From assembly GCF_900170035.1 (NCBI RefSeq), contig NZ_LT828540.1:947419-988869 (forward strand): a stretch of DNA of 41,451 bases. Direction: 5' to 3'. Shown piece by piece: positions 1 to 8,037 of this stretch (positions within the stretch are counted from its first letter, which is position 1; each line of letters starts with the position of its first letter). The notes beneath the pieces are model-generated. The model saw only the letters and a program-made list of their open reading frames with translations, made no database searches and was not told where the DNA came from. The position numbers and the translations under genes are program-made. Origin of the DNA: Desulfamplus magnetovallimortis. Lineage in GTDB: Bacteria > Desulfobacterota > Desulfobacteria > Desulfobacterales > Desulfobacteraceae.

Positions 1-1369
1 AGGTCAAGCCTTTTGTCATCTTCTCTTCAGTGTTGTGTGAAAGGGAGGGTTTTATATGAAAGAATTCACAGTCCGCAGTTTGAGTCCTTTCATTCTTTGT
101 TGTGTCGGATGGCCTGACATGGACGTTATTCAGTGTATCTGTTTCTATGGCGTTCAGATTTTCATAACGACCTATGCAGTTTACCAATTTTTCAAACAGC
201 TCGTTGTAATCATGGAACATTTTTTTATTTACAATACTGATAAAATCATCGGAATCTTCATCTTCTGTTCCGATTTTCTCCAGGCTTGGATACCTTGCAA
301 GGGAGAATGCAGCTAAGGCAGGGAGAGTTTCCAGGTCATCCTCAATGTTGTTTTGGATGTATGTCTCAATTTCCCTGTTAAATGAATTCAAGGCACTGCT
401 GAAAGAGGAAGATATAATGGAGAGGACAAGAATCAGGTCAACTTCTCTTCTTTTTTTGAGCAATCTATTGATAAAAAAGTGCATTCCCGGACTGTTCTGA
501 ATATTATTTCCAAAAAAGCCCACAACAGTAGTTGAAAGCCGGTTTGCAATGATGCCGAAAATATCATTGAAACCGGTTCTTGAATCAATCAATATGAGAT
601 CTGGAGAGAAGTATTTATTGATATTTTTAATTGTGTCCAGAAACTGATCCACAATGGTTGATGTGCTGTGAATATCGAGGCGAGCCAGTGCTTCAAGATA
701 GTCCAATCTGCTTTGTTCGTCAAAAATATTACCCGCAGGCAGCAGATGGATTTCACCGTCACCGGAATATTTTTTTGAAATTTCGTAGGTATAACCTTCC
801 TGAAGGTTTACTTGATCACCAAGCCCCTCTTTATCTTTTAGATACTCGACAATACCATTTCTGGGGATATCTTCGTTACTCACATCAAAATAATTTATTA
901 AACCCGGGGCCTCAAAATCACAGTCAATGATGAAAACTTTTTTTCCATAATGGGTCGCATAATAGGATGCAAACAATGCCAGGGCTGTGGTACGTCCCAC
1001 CCCCCCTTTATAGCTGTAAAATGAGACAATGGGGCATGACACCACTCTTCTTGTCTCACCGTCATCATCAATTATGTTTGACAGACTTCTTCTTAAGCCC
1101 AGATCAAGGGGGGTTGTCCGTTCAAAAAGAGATTTGTAATACTCATCGTCTTCAAAGTCCTCTGGAGAAATGAGTTCAAAATCGATATCTATTTTTTCTT
1201 TTTCGGTTAACTTATTAAAATCATTTATAGTGAATGTCTCAGAAACAATGTAAAGGGTTGCCGACATATTTAATTTCAGTATTAATCGATATTCTGAGAT
1301 TTGATGCCGATCCTTTAACGCCGACAGTTCTTTCTCGATGGCTCGCAATTTTTCAAAAATGATCAGCAT
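1..1369 (-). CDS. ParA/MinD-like ATPase, KGGVGR variant, BREX-associated (partial, runs off left edge)
   Basis: Open frame of about 456 codons from an ATG at 1369 with no stop before position 1, so the C-terminus is outside the window. A GAGG ribosome site lies 8 bases upstream. About 110 N-terminal residues of unknown function precede a deviant Walker A, SFYSYKGGVGRTT, which keeps the ParA/MinD signature lysine but has Arg for the usual second Lys. IIDCDFEAPG (Walker A') and LILIDSRTGF (Walker B-like) follow. Such ATPases usually dimerise on ATP and control partner proteins. The gene is co-oriented with brxA-brxB-brxC and sits where pglX often follows brxC, so I infer an accessory or regulatory ATPase of the defence locus. 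The family assignment is firm; the role is inference. Confidence 0.8.
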   Translation of the reverse strand, partial: MLIIFEKLRAIEKELSALKDRHQISEYRLILKLNMSATLYIVSETFTINDFNKLTEKEKIDIDFELISPEDFEDDEYYKSLFERTTPLDLGLRRSLSNIIDDDGETRRVVSCPIVSFYSYKGGVGRTTALALFASYYATHYGKKVFIIDCDFEAPGLINYFDVSNEDIPRNGIVEYLKDKEGLGDQVNLQEGYTYEISKKYSGDGEIHLLPAGNIFDEQSRLDYLEALARLDIHSTSTIVDQFLDTIKNINKYFSPDLILIDSRTGFNDIFGIIANRLSTTVVGFFGNNIQNSPGMHFFINRLLKKRREVDLILVLSIISSSFSSALNSFNREIETYIQNNIEDDLETLPALAAFSLARYPSLEKIGTEDEDSDDFISIVNKKMFHDYNELFEKLVNCIGRYENLNAIETDTLNNVHVRPSDTTKNERTQTADCEFFHIKPSLSHNTEEKMTKGLT

Positions 1370-1373
1370 GATA

Positions 1374-1588
1374 TTAACCTCTTGTATTTAAAAATATTTC
1401 TTTATGAATTATTTTGGCTGTTTCATAGAATGAGACATAATGTCGTTTCTCAGTCACACTTAATGTGCATGAATAGCGAATAATTGCATCCCAATTGCAG
1501 TATAGTTTGAGAACTTCTTGATCAATACCTGACAAGTATATTCATGCTTACGTGCTGCATTTAGAAAATCTTTGTAAACCATTTTCAT
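1374..1588 (-). pseudogene. Remnant of a small unknown (possibly HEPN-like) gene between brxC and the ATPase gene
   Basis: Two overlapping short frames fill this gap. The first (1588 to 1460, 42 aa) starts MKMVYKDFLNAARKHEY just 5 bases after the brxC stop. The second (1535 to 1374, 53 aa from a TTG) contains CNWDAIIRYSCTLS and YETAKIIHKEIF and ends 4 bases before the ATPase ATG. The first resembles the N-terminus and the second the C-terminus of small helical HEPN-type proteins, so this may be one gene with an internal deletion or frameshift. It could also be two real microproteins. The resemblance is from memory and weak. Confidence 0.35.
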
Positions 1589-1593
1589 TTGCT

Positions 1594-4500
1594 TCACTGA
1601 ACCCTTACTTTAAAATTCTCATGAATTGCCTTAAGCAACTCAGATCTGACAGTTTCGATAAACGTATTGACATCCTCTTCACTGTTAAGATGTGCTTTTT
1701 TATTTAGATTGGAAAGCTTGATAGATTTTGTCTCTTTTGGGGGAGGTGGTGGATCATCCTTTTTTCTGAACTTATCTTCAATCTCAATCAAAGCATCTTC
1801 ATACAGTTCCTGAACTTCTCTTACACTGTATGCAATCTGCGGGATGCTGAACTCTCCGGCAATCTTCTTTTTGGAGTTCTGGAGCGGGAATAGTATCCTG
1901 TTTCTGAAGTCATCATCTGCACTGTTTTCATTCAATAAGTTCATGACGTGCCCGATTTTATAATCAATTTCATCAAGAACTTCTTTTTGATGATCATCAA
2001 CCTGCTCGGTGTTGACCTTATCCACAATTGAGATCAGCCCACTGACACTCTTGAGCATCAGATAGGGGCTTGGTGAGGATGCAATGCTGCACAGTTCCTT
2101 AAATGCTTTATTAGCGTCAAAGTCTTTTTCTATGGCGAATCGGTTGGGTTTAAAACGATCAAGAGCCTTTAGAAGCGTCTCCCATGTCTCTTTTTGGTGT
2201 GAATAAAAATCCTGTAGATCCTGGAAATCTTCCTGTGCATCCAAAAGATCATCTTTCTTCTGGATAAAGGATTTGATTACCTCAAAGGAATCATGGATAT
2301 CAAGGATGCTGTTGATGGACTGCAAACATTTATCAATCTCATTTTTCCCCGGATAATTTCCCGTGTCTGCAAGGGTTTTGTAGGTCGTCAGTGGAAGCCT
2401 CCACTCTTTCAATCCGGTTTTGATATAGTCACTGATTTTATCCTGACCATCCGGGGCAAGATTTCCGAACAGCTCTTTTCCAATGCTCTGTGCCTTTTTT
2501 ATCTCTGCTGACGAGACAATGGGTTTTTCCAGAATTTGAACATGCTTCCACTGTGGGGTTTTAGTCAGAAGCGGAATCGCATCCTTGGACCTGATTTTGT
2601 TTTTATCAAGGAGCAGATTTATGGTTCCGGCCATGAAGAGCTTGGAAATAAGCACCACCACCTGAAATTCCGGCCATCCATATGGGCGTCTGGAAAAGTG
2701 TTTGACCAGTTCATCCAGCACAATGGCTTTATTGGTTGCCGTTTTTAGCTGGATATAGGTACCCAGCTCTTTGACATCCTGATAATCCTTTTGGGTAAAT
2801 CCAATCAGCTCTTCCTGGGCAATATGGTCTGAGAGAAGAATCTGTTTGATCTCTTTTACGGGATCGTCATGTACCGTGGAAAGATAGCTGTACTTATTAA
2901 AAATATTTTGGATCAGATGATCAAACACACTGTCGATAACCTTGACTGAACTGGCGGATGCCCGGGAAGTATGGGATCTTTCCGGGCAGTAAAATGATTT
3001 TCCAAGGGTATAAAACTCAGCACCCTGAATCAAGTCATCCACTTTGGAGGTGAGTCTCTCTTTTCTGTTCCTGTTTTCATCAGACAGATCCCTTAGTATC
3101 TGCTTCAAACTGGTGGATGCCGCAGCATCGCTTTTATCTTTAATGTATTTTTCCGTCTGAATGTACGTGCGGATGTCGGAGAAAAGAGCTTGATCGTTAT
3201 CCAGCTTTATTAGAACCGTTCCATCGCTGTCTGCACTGTGCATGGAGCATCTGCCGGAATTGAAAACCGTGTACTCATCATGCATGGGGCTGATGATTTC
3301 AAGGGTGAGATCATAATCAAGTTTTCCTTTGTAGGGTTTGTCATCGCAGATTCGATTGAATGGATAGTCGCGTTTAAAGGGAATATATTTGTGTTTGGTC
3401 TTACCCTTTAATATCTCCTCAAAGATGATGTTTGCCAGAAGATCGGTTTCAGCATGGAAATGAATTTCAATGCTCTTGATTTCCCTTGACACTTCCCGCT
3501 CCTCATTGGTCAGGAAGAAGTAGAGATCTCCATTTCTGCTGATGAGGTTCTCTTTTTCAAGTCGCAGCAATGCGTCATCAATATTTTGCTTCAGAACAAT
3601 CCTGTCCGCATCCACCTGATCAATGGAGAGGGTGACAAGGTTATCCACATTGGGTTTGATGATATCCACATACCGGATGAGAAAAAGGGTCTGGAGAATC
3701 TGAATATCAAATGGCGGCTTTAACCCTTTGTTCTCTTTTGCCTGTTCAATGCTTCGTTTCACCGATGTATCCAGAAAGCTTTCGATGCAGGGAAAGAACG
3801 CATGGAGCGGCACCAACGTGGTGGTTTCATTTTGGGAAACGTTCATTGCTGCGGATTGGAACGCATCCAACATGGAACGCTCCCCACGACTCAAATGAAG
3901 TCCGGTGGCCCCTGCTTTACGGATGGATTCAAATATCTTCTGAACCAATTGGAAGTGGTAGGGGGTAAAGGGGTAATTACTTACAAAATCCTCTTTGGTG
4001 GAAAAGTTCTTGAGGGTGGTGGTATCATGGGTAAAACTGAGTTGGCTTTTGAGAATATCTCCTTTATCGAGAAAGAGATCTTTCAGTTCGAACGCGGCAC
4101 TATCCTGTTTTTCCAAGAGACGGGCCTGGATCACCTCATCAGTATTGGCACTGGACAGGGAGAGTCTGGTGTTGAAACGTCCCTGGATCTTGGAAAAATC
4201 ATTGGCCTTGGTGGATTTGATATCTCCGATAATGGCGTCGATATCTTCCTGGGATGTCACCATGACCCATGCTCGACCTCCACAAACCCTTCCTAAATCT
4301 TCCACAATGGTCTGGAGGTTCAGCATCAGATGGGTATCGCTTCCAATGAACTGACCGATTTCATCCACCAGAAAGATCAACCGATGGTTTTGGGGCTTTG
4401 TATCTAAATACTCTTTTACCTGCTTTGCAAAATTTTCAACGGTCTGGGTAAAGTGTTCCTCATTTTTTTCAAACCACTCCCTTGTGGCTTCCGGTTTTTT

Positions 4501-5175
4501 ATCAAGGACAATAGATAGTGCTTCTACAATCTCATCCTGAAGCAGTGTATAGGCATCCCGCTCTTCTTCCCATGGTGATCCGTAAATCTCTTTGAACTTC
4601 TCTTTAAACGCTTCATATTGCCCTTTTTTAGTAAGGTACCTTTCGATCTCTGCAAGGGGAAGCGAGTCTGAAGAAAACCCGAGGGATTCATTGAAGAGTC
4701 TCCAGAAAACGGAAAGAATGGCGGCTCTGTCATTGGATGCATCCGCTCGACTGTCAATGTTGAACAGAATCACATCTGCGGAGAAACTGCCCAATCGTTT
4801 GATGTCGGCCAGAATCATGGGGTCGTTGATCTTTTCCGTAAAAAACTCCACTGCCCTTTTTTCATTTCCGGTATCGGGACACCGGGCTGCTTTGTTACCC
4901 AAGAGATAGGACAAAATTTTCAGGAAATGTGACTTGCCCGACCCAAAGAAACCGGAGATCCAGACGGCCATTCGACTGGCTATGACGGGATCGTTGGGAT
5001 TATCCATTGCAGCAAGATAAGCTGCCATGAATGCTCTAAAGTGTATGTCCAGCTCCCGGGTCACGACATATTCGTCCAATTCCTGCCATACAATGGATTC
5101 ATCTAACTGATCAGCTTTAACAACCCCGTTTATGGGGCGTGAGATGTTCTTCTTGAAAATACTCTGAATCTGCAT
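1594..5175 (-). CDS. brxC: BREX system P-loop ATPase BrxC
   Basis: 1193 residues, the usual size for BrxC, the large ATPase of BREX phage-resistance systems. BREX methylates host DNA and blocks replication of invading phage. The N-terminus has a P-loop, GFFGSGKSH (residues 75-83), preceded by the BrxC-like stretch DEYVVTRELDIHF. A Walker B, LIFLVDEIGQ (about 266-275), follows. The C-terminal third is long and helical, with a PPPPP tract near the end. Start is the ATG at 5175 with a purine-rich site upstream. It follows brxB by 90 bases in the order brxA-brxB-brxC, which makes the assignment strong. No frameshift or missing motif is seen. Confidence 0.93.
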   Translation of the reverse strand: MQIQSIFKKNISRPINGVVKADQLDESIVWQELDEYVVTRELDIHFRAFMAAYLAAMDNPNDPVIASRMAVWISGFFGSGKSHFLKILSYLLGNKAARCPDTGNEKRAVEFFTEKINDPMILADIKRLGSFSADVILFNIDSRADASNDRAAILSVFWRLFNESLGFSSDSLPLAEIERYLTKKGQYEAFKEKFKEIYGSPWEEERDAYTLLQDEIVEALSIVLDKKPEATREWFEKNEEHFTQTVENFAKQVKEYLDTKPQNHRLIFLVDEIGQFIGSDTHLMLNLQTIVEDLGRVCGGRAWVMVTSQEDIDAIIGDIKSTKANDFSKIQGRFNTRLSLSSANTDEVIQARLLEKQDSAAFELKDLFLDKGDILKSQLSFTHDTTTLKNFSTKEDFVSNYPFTPYHFQLVQKIFESIRKAGATGLHLSRGERSMLDAFQSAAMNVSQNETTTLVPLHAFFPCIESFLDTSVKRSIEQAKENKGLKPPFDIQILQTLFLIRYVDIIKPNVDNLVTLSIDQVDADRIVLKQNIDDALLRLEKENLISRNGDLYFFLTNEEREVSREIKSIEIHFHAETDLLANIIFEEILKGKTKHKYIPFKRDYPFNRICDDKPYKGKLDYDLTLEIISPMHDEYTVFNSGRCSMHSADSDGTVLIKLDNDQALFSDIRTYIQTEKYIKDKSDAAASTSLKQILRDLSDENRNRKERLTSKVDDLIQGAEFYTLGKSFYCPERSHTSRASASSVKVIDSVFDHLIQNIFNKYSYLSTVHDDPVKEIKQILLSDHIAQEELIGFTQKDYQDVKELGTYIQLKTATNKAIVLDELVKHFSRRPYGWPEFQVVVLISKLFMAGTINLLLDKNKIRSKDAIPLLTKTPQWKHVQILEKPIVSSAEIKKAQSIGKELFGNLAPDGQDKISDYIKTGLKEWRLPLTTYKTLADTGNYPGKNEIDKCLQSINSILDIHDSFEVIKSFIQKKDDLLDAQEDFQDLQDFYSHQKETWETLLKALDRFKPNRFAIEKDFDANKAFKELCSIASSPSPYLMLKSVSGLISIVDKVNTEQVDDHQKEVLDEIDYKIGHVMNLLNENSADDDFRNRILFPLQNSKKKIAGEFSIPQIAYSVREVQELYEDALIEIEDKFRKKDDPPPPPKETKSIKLSNLNKKAHLNSEEDVNTFIETVRSELLKAIHENFKVRVQ

Positions 5176-5265
5176 AGTTATGTTTCCTTCGAGATAATGA
5201 TACCGTATTCCATCCGTATGAAGTTATTTTTTATAAAATCAGGCCGAAAATCATCAAGTAAACCA

Positions 5266-5841
5266 TCATTGTGGAACCAATTGAAAGGCCCTGTAGTAGT
5301 TTGATTCTTTCAATTTTCCGAAAAGACTGAGTCCCTGCCCGGTAAATATCCCAGGGTAGAACAATACCAGAGGGGTGTCCCCCATTAAATGGTGGAGGTT
5401 GCCCAGCACGTTATGACTTCTCAGCATGGGGTAAGCACTTCCAACACCAGACACAAGGACAAGATCCTGCTCTTCCGGTTTAGCCAGATCAACAAACTCT
5501 TTTGCTATCTTCTTTGCATCTAAGGGGCCTTTGATTGCTTTCAGTACCGCGTCATTCCCTTTCTTCTGCTGAATATCCAAAACCCGATCCAACAGTTTTC
5601 TATTTTTCAGGTACTCCACAATCAGTTCAAACAGGTTGATGTGCTGGAGGCGGATGTCGGGTTTTCTTTTGGGGAGCTGGCTCAAGAGAAACTGGATGTG
5701 TTCTCTCATTTCAAGTTCATTTTCTGCTGGATAGTCAAAAATATAAAATCCGATTTCATTGCCGAGTCCTGAATTGGACAGCAACTCATCGGAAGTTAAA
5801 CGATCTAAAATTTTATTCAAACGGTCTTTAAATGGGGCCAT
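5266..5841 (-). CDS. brxB: BREX protein BrxB (DUF1788)
   Basis: 191 residues, normal for BrxB (DUF1788 family), a conserved small component of BREX loci with no known enzymatic motif. Recognisable features are the N-terminal MAPFKDRLNKILDRL, the central helical part and the C-terminal segment with PLVLFYPG near residues 155-165. The start has a GGGAG site 4 bases upstream. It lies between brxA and brxC on the same strand with gaps under 100 bases, so the three are probably one transcript. BrxB is thought to act in the BREX complex with BrxC and PglZ; nothing in the sequence defines its reaction. Confidence 0.92.
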   Translation of the reverse strand: MAPFKDRLNKILDRLTSDELLSNSGLGNEIGFYIFDYPAENELEMREHIQFLLSQLPKRKPDIRLQHINLFELIVEYLKNRKLLDRVLDIQQKKGNDAVLKAIKGPLDAKKIAKEFVDLAKPEEQDLVLVSGVGSAYPMLRSHNVLGNLHHLMGDTPLVLFYPGIFTGQGLSLFGKLKESNYYRAFQLVPQ

Positions 5842-5929
5842 TTCACTCCCTTACTTTTTTGTATGAACCAATTGATATCCATTGAGAGATCTATGTCTGT
5901 GCATAATGATGACAAACGCTTGGCCCTGG

Positions 5930-6538
5930 CTATAATGAGATTTCCATGCATCTCAATACGTATGATTCATCGTTTTTTACCAGATATCCTCTAATTTGAG
6001 GGGACAATGACACCGGAGTCAACTTGCAGGTCTTGGTATTGTCAATATAGCCTGCTTCCGACAGCATTCTGAAAACAATCTGTTTGAGCTTGGAACGGGT
6101 CGATGGTTTCCATGATTCTACATGGGGTTCGATTTGAGCACACTCATCAAGGTAATCCTTCCAGTCAGCAGTTGTGATCTGTTTGGTAAAGGTAAGCCAA
6201 TGTTGACGGAGGATGGTATCCATGAAGTCTCCCACAAGCCTGCTGTGTTTTATGGATGCAGAAAGCAGTGCCTGGGATGCAGTTTCCGATGAGCCTTCCA
6301 CAATCATTTTCCACAAGTCTTTAGTCATGAGAGATAGTCTTGCTTTGATCAAACGGGCCTGCCTTCTTGCAGCTTCAGGGCTTCTTTTTTGTAGGATATT
6401 GTCGATGACAATCGCCTGACGCCACTCTTGAGTATCGACATCATCAATAAGCAGACGTGCAATTTTACGGCTCTCTTCCACAAGCAAAGCACCTGCTACT
6501 ATTTCACCAGAGTATATTTTAGGTTGAAAGTTTGTCAT
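5930..6538 (-). CDS. brxA: BREX protein BrxA (DUF1819)
   Basis: 202 residues, the usual length for BrxA (DUF1819 family), a small helical protein that is normally the first gene of type I BREX operons and has been reported to bind DNA. The N-terminus YSGEIVAGALLVEESRKIA and the C-terminal SEAGYIDNTKTCKLTPVSLS region are typical. Start is the ATG at 6538, with AAAAAGG just upstream. It is the first gene of the minus-strand operon; its promoter should lie in 6540-6700, where imperfect TTGAT/ATCAA dyads occur but no clear box stands out. Confidence 0.92.
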   Translation of the reverse strand: MTNFQPKIYSGEIVAGALLVEESRKIARLLIDDVDTQEWRQAIVIDNILQKRSPEAARRQARLIKARLSLMTKDLWKMIVEGSSETASQALLSASIKHSRLVGDFMDTILRQHWLTFTKQITTADWKDYLDECAQIEPHVESWKPSTRSKLKQIVFRMLSEAGYIDNTKTCKLTPVSLSPQIRGYLVKNDESYVLRCMEISL

Positions 6539-6734
6539 TCATTCCTTTTTGATAATCAATTAGATTCATTTATGATTTTCAATCAAGCCAAGTCATACTT
6601 TATGAGTAAACAATTAAAAAATGTACCATATGTGTTTCGACATAATCAAACCATCTCTTTGAAACGGTAATAATCATGTGCTTGATAAAGATATTATAGT
6701 GTAATATCAACTATATATATGAAAGGATATGATC

Positions 6735-6821
6735 ATGCAAGCAATAAAAGATGAAGTTGTAAAAGCAAAAGAGAGGGTGAAAGAGGCCAAGGCAGCATTA
6801 AAGGAAGCTAAAAAAGCTTAA
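6735..6821 (+). CDS. Putative 28-aa charged helical peptide
   Basis: A short frame divergent from brxA with a good ribosome site (GAAAGGA, 8 bases upstream). The product starts MQAIKDEVVKAKERVK and is almost entirely Lys, Glu and Ala, as in an amphipathic helix. The stop is TAA; in-frame codons continue after it for about 36 more residues before the next stop. Next to it a 16-bp unit is perfectly duplicated (6870-6901), so the ORF may be the head of a longer broken gene. I do not recognise it. Confidence 0.3.
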   Translation: MQAIKDEVVKAKERVKEAKAALKEAKKA

Positions 6822-6869
6822 AGAATCCAGTGGAAGCAGGAACTGTTTGATGACTTCAAAAAAAAGGGC

Positions 6870-6901
6870 ATTGGAAAGAGCCGTTATTGGAAAGAGCCGT
6901 T
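6870..6901. repeat. Perfect 16-bp tandem duplication
   Basis: ATTGGAAAGAGCCGTT occurs twice with no spacer (6870-6885 and 6886-6901). It lies downstream of the tiny ORF. A 16-bp insertion shifts any frame by one, so it may have broken a longer reading frame. With one copy removed, a frame reading ALERAVEAENKNKTR opens. Confidence 0.8.
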
Positions 6902-7122
6902 GAAGCTGAAAACAAAAATAAAACAAGATTAAAAATTATACACATACTCAATTAACTATGGTAAGTCTGGGCTATCGAAAAGTCCAACTTTTGATTTTAT
7001 TTTTTTTGAGAAGTGGAAGCTATGGTGGAATAAAAATTGGGGGATGGTGGATATCTAATGGAAGTTGATCAGAAAAGCAGTATATGAAAAACACAACCGT
7101 GGTTACGTGGCAGCAGAAAAAA
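6902..7122. other. Non-coding stretch beside selC
   Basis: A+T-rich sequence between the 16-bp duplication and the 10-bp repeats. I see no convincing reading frame, promoter or hairpin here. It separates the BREX side from the tRNA-Sec 3' end. Confidence 0.5.
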
Positions 7123-7182
7123 AACTGCCATGAACTGCCACAAACTGCCATAAACTAGCATGAACTGCCACAAACTACCACG
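7123..7182. repeat. 10-bp tandem repeat, six units
   Basis: Six consecutive 10-mers of the form AACTGCCAYR, with one or two changes in the fourth and sixth units. The array begins 38 bases downstream of the tRNA-Sec 3' end. It looks like a simple minisatellite; no coding role is apparent. Confidence 0.8.
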
Positions 7183-7220
7183 AATATATGGATTTTAACT
7201 ACTCGAAATAAAAAAGAATT

Positions 7221-7318
7221 TGGCGGAAGTGCATGGGAATCGAACCCACCCGGGACGGTTTTAGCGCCCCACATCGGATTTGAAGTCCGAGGGCCCCACC
7301 AGTGAGCCGCGCACTTCC
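7221..7318 (-). tRNA. selC: tRNA-Sec (anticodon TCA)
   Basis: 98 nt including an encoded CCA. The acceptor stem GGAAGTGC pairs with GCACTTCC, the anticodon loop reads CTTCAAA with anticodon TCA, and the long variable arm and the T-loop GGTTCGATTCC are present. The length and UGA anticodon identify the selenocysteine tRNA, so the organism makes selenoproteins. The 3' end faces the BREX locus; selC is a well known integration site for genomic islands. No selenoprotein gene is recognised in this window. Confidence 0.95.
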
Positions 7319-7412
7319 ATGGGGTAAATTCAGAACGTAAAGGTACCTCCTATATATTTTTTCAATTTTTGTCAACAGTGAATTCAATAAAAATTGCCAT
7401 TTCCCATTTGCC

Positions 7413-7521
7413 TTTAAGAGCCAAATATTTTTTCTTTAAAAGCCAAATGTTTTTTCTTTAAAAGCCAAATGTTTTTTCTTTAAAAGCCAAATGTTTTTTC
7501 TTTAAGAGCCAAATGTTTTTT
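7413..7521. repeat. 22-bp tandem repeat, five units
   Basis: Units of TTTAARAGCCAAATRTTTTT followed by TC, at 7413, 7435, 7457, 7479 and a slightly shortened one at 7501. The array lies between selC and the 62-bp repeats. Units differ by one or two bases. There are no spacers, so it is not a CRISPR array. Confidence 0.9.
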
Positions 7522-7538
7522 AAACAGGCTCTCAATCT

Positions 7539-7801
7539 TTTACCGTGGAAATAGATACAAATTTTCATATTCGGGGGTGGCTGGATGGCAGCCATGACCG
7601 TTTACCGTGAAAATGGATACAAATTTTCATATTCGGGGGTGGCTGAGTCGCAGCCATGTCCGTTTACCGTGGAAATAGATACAAATTTCCATATTCGGGG
7701 GTGGCTGAACGCCGGCCATGACCGTTTACCGTGAAAATGACTATCATTTTTATATTTGGGGGTGATTGATACGTAATCATTCATGTCTGTTTACCGTGAA
7801 A
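7539..7801 (+). repeat. 62-bp hairpin repeat array (family B), four units plus a partial
   Basis: Units begin at 7539, 7601, 7663 and 7725, with a partial fifth at 7790. Each starts TTTACCGTG, passes through GATACAAATTT and CGGGGGTGG, and ends with a short stem. The stem changes sequence while keeping pairing: GGCTG with CAGCC in two units, GGC with GCC in the third, and TGATT with AATCA in the fourth. The same family recurs at 15858-15980 and 41085-41451. There is no protein-coding explanation. Confidence 0.9.
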
Positions 7802-7907
7802 TTCCCAACCCCACTATTTTCTTTCACGGAGACGACCGGAATCGGACATCATTAAAGGTTCATTCAAGGTTTACTCTCTATTTCTAAAAATTGACCCTAT
7901 TCTGCCT
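7802..7907. other. Intergenic stretch, no gene seen
   Basis: No reading frame or hairpin of note. The motif TTTACTCT occurs here once and twice more just before the peptidase gene (around 7941 and 7969). Confidence 0.4.
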
Positions 7908-7936
7908 TTGTGATAGTTCAAAATTTGGTGTATAAG
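7908..7936 (+). promoter_or_regulatory. Candidate sigma-70 promoter for the peptidase-larC pair
   Basis: TTGTGA (7908-7913) and TATAAG (7931-7936) are separated by 17 bases, about 100 bases before the peptidase start. The match is reasonable but such boxes are common in A+T-rich sequence. Confidence 0.4.
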
Positions 7937-8037
7937 ATAATTTACTCTGTTATTAACTGCAATTCCATTTACTCTGCATTCCATTGCACATGCAAGATTG
8001 CAGTGGCGGATTCCATCAATTAAAAAGAGGGCTTTTA

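Noticed and set aside
56-1173. Plus-strand open frames of 68-99 codons
   Set aside because: They are shadows of the minus-strand ATPase, which reads through the whole stretch with clear motifs.
3711-4354. Plus-strand frames opposite brxC, up to 164 codons
   Set aside because: They lie antisense to the conserved BrxC ATPase region and show no independent coding features.
7539-7801. CRISPR array
   Set aside because: Units are contiguous without unique spacers; only a few bases inside the stem vary, and no cas genes are near.
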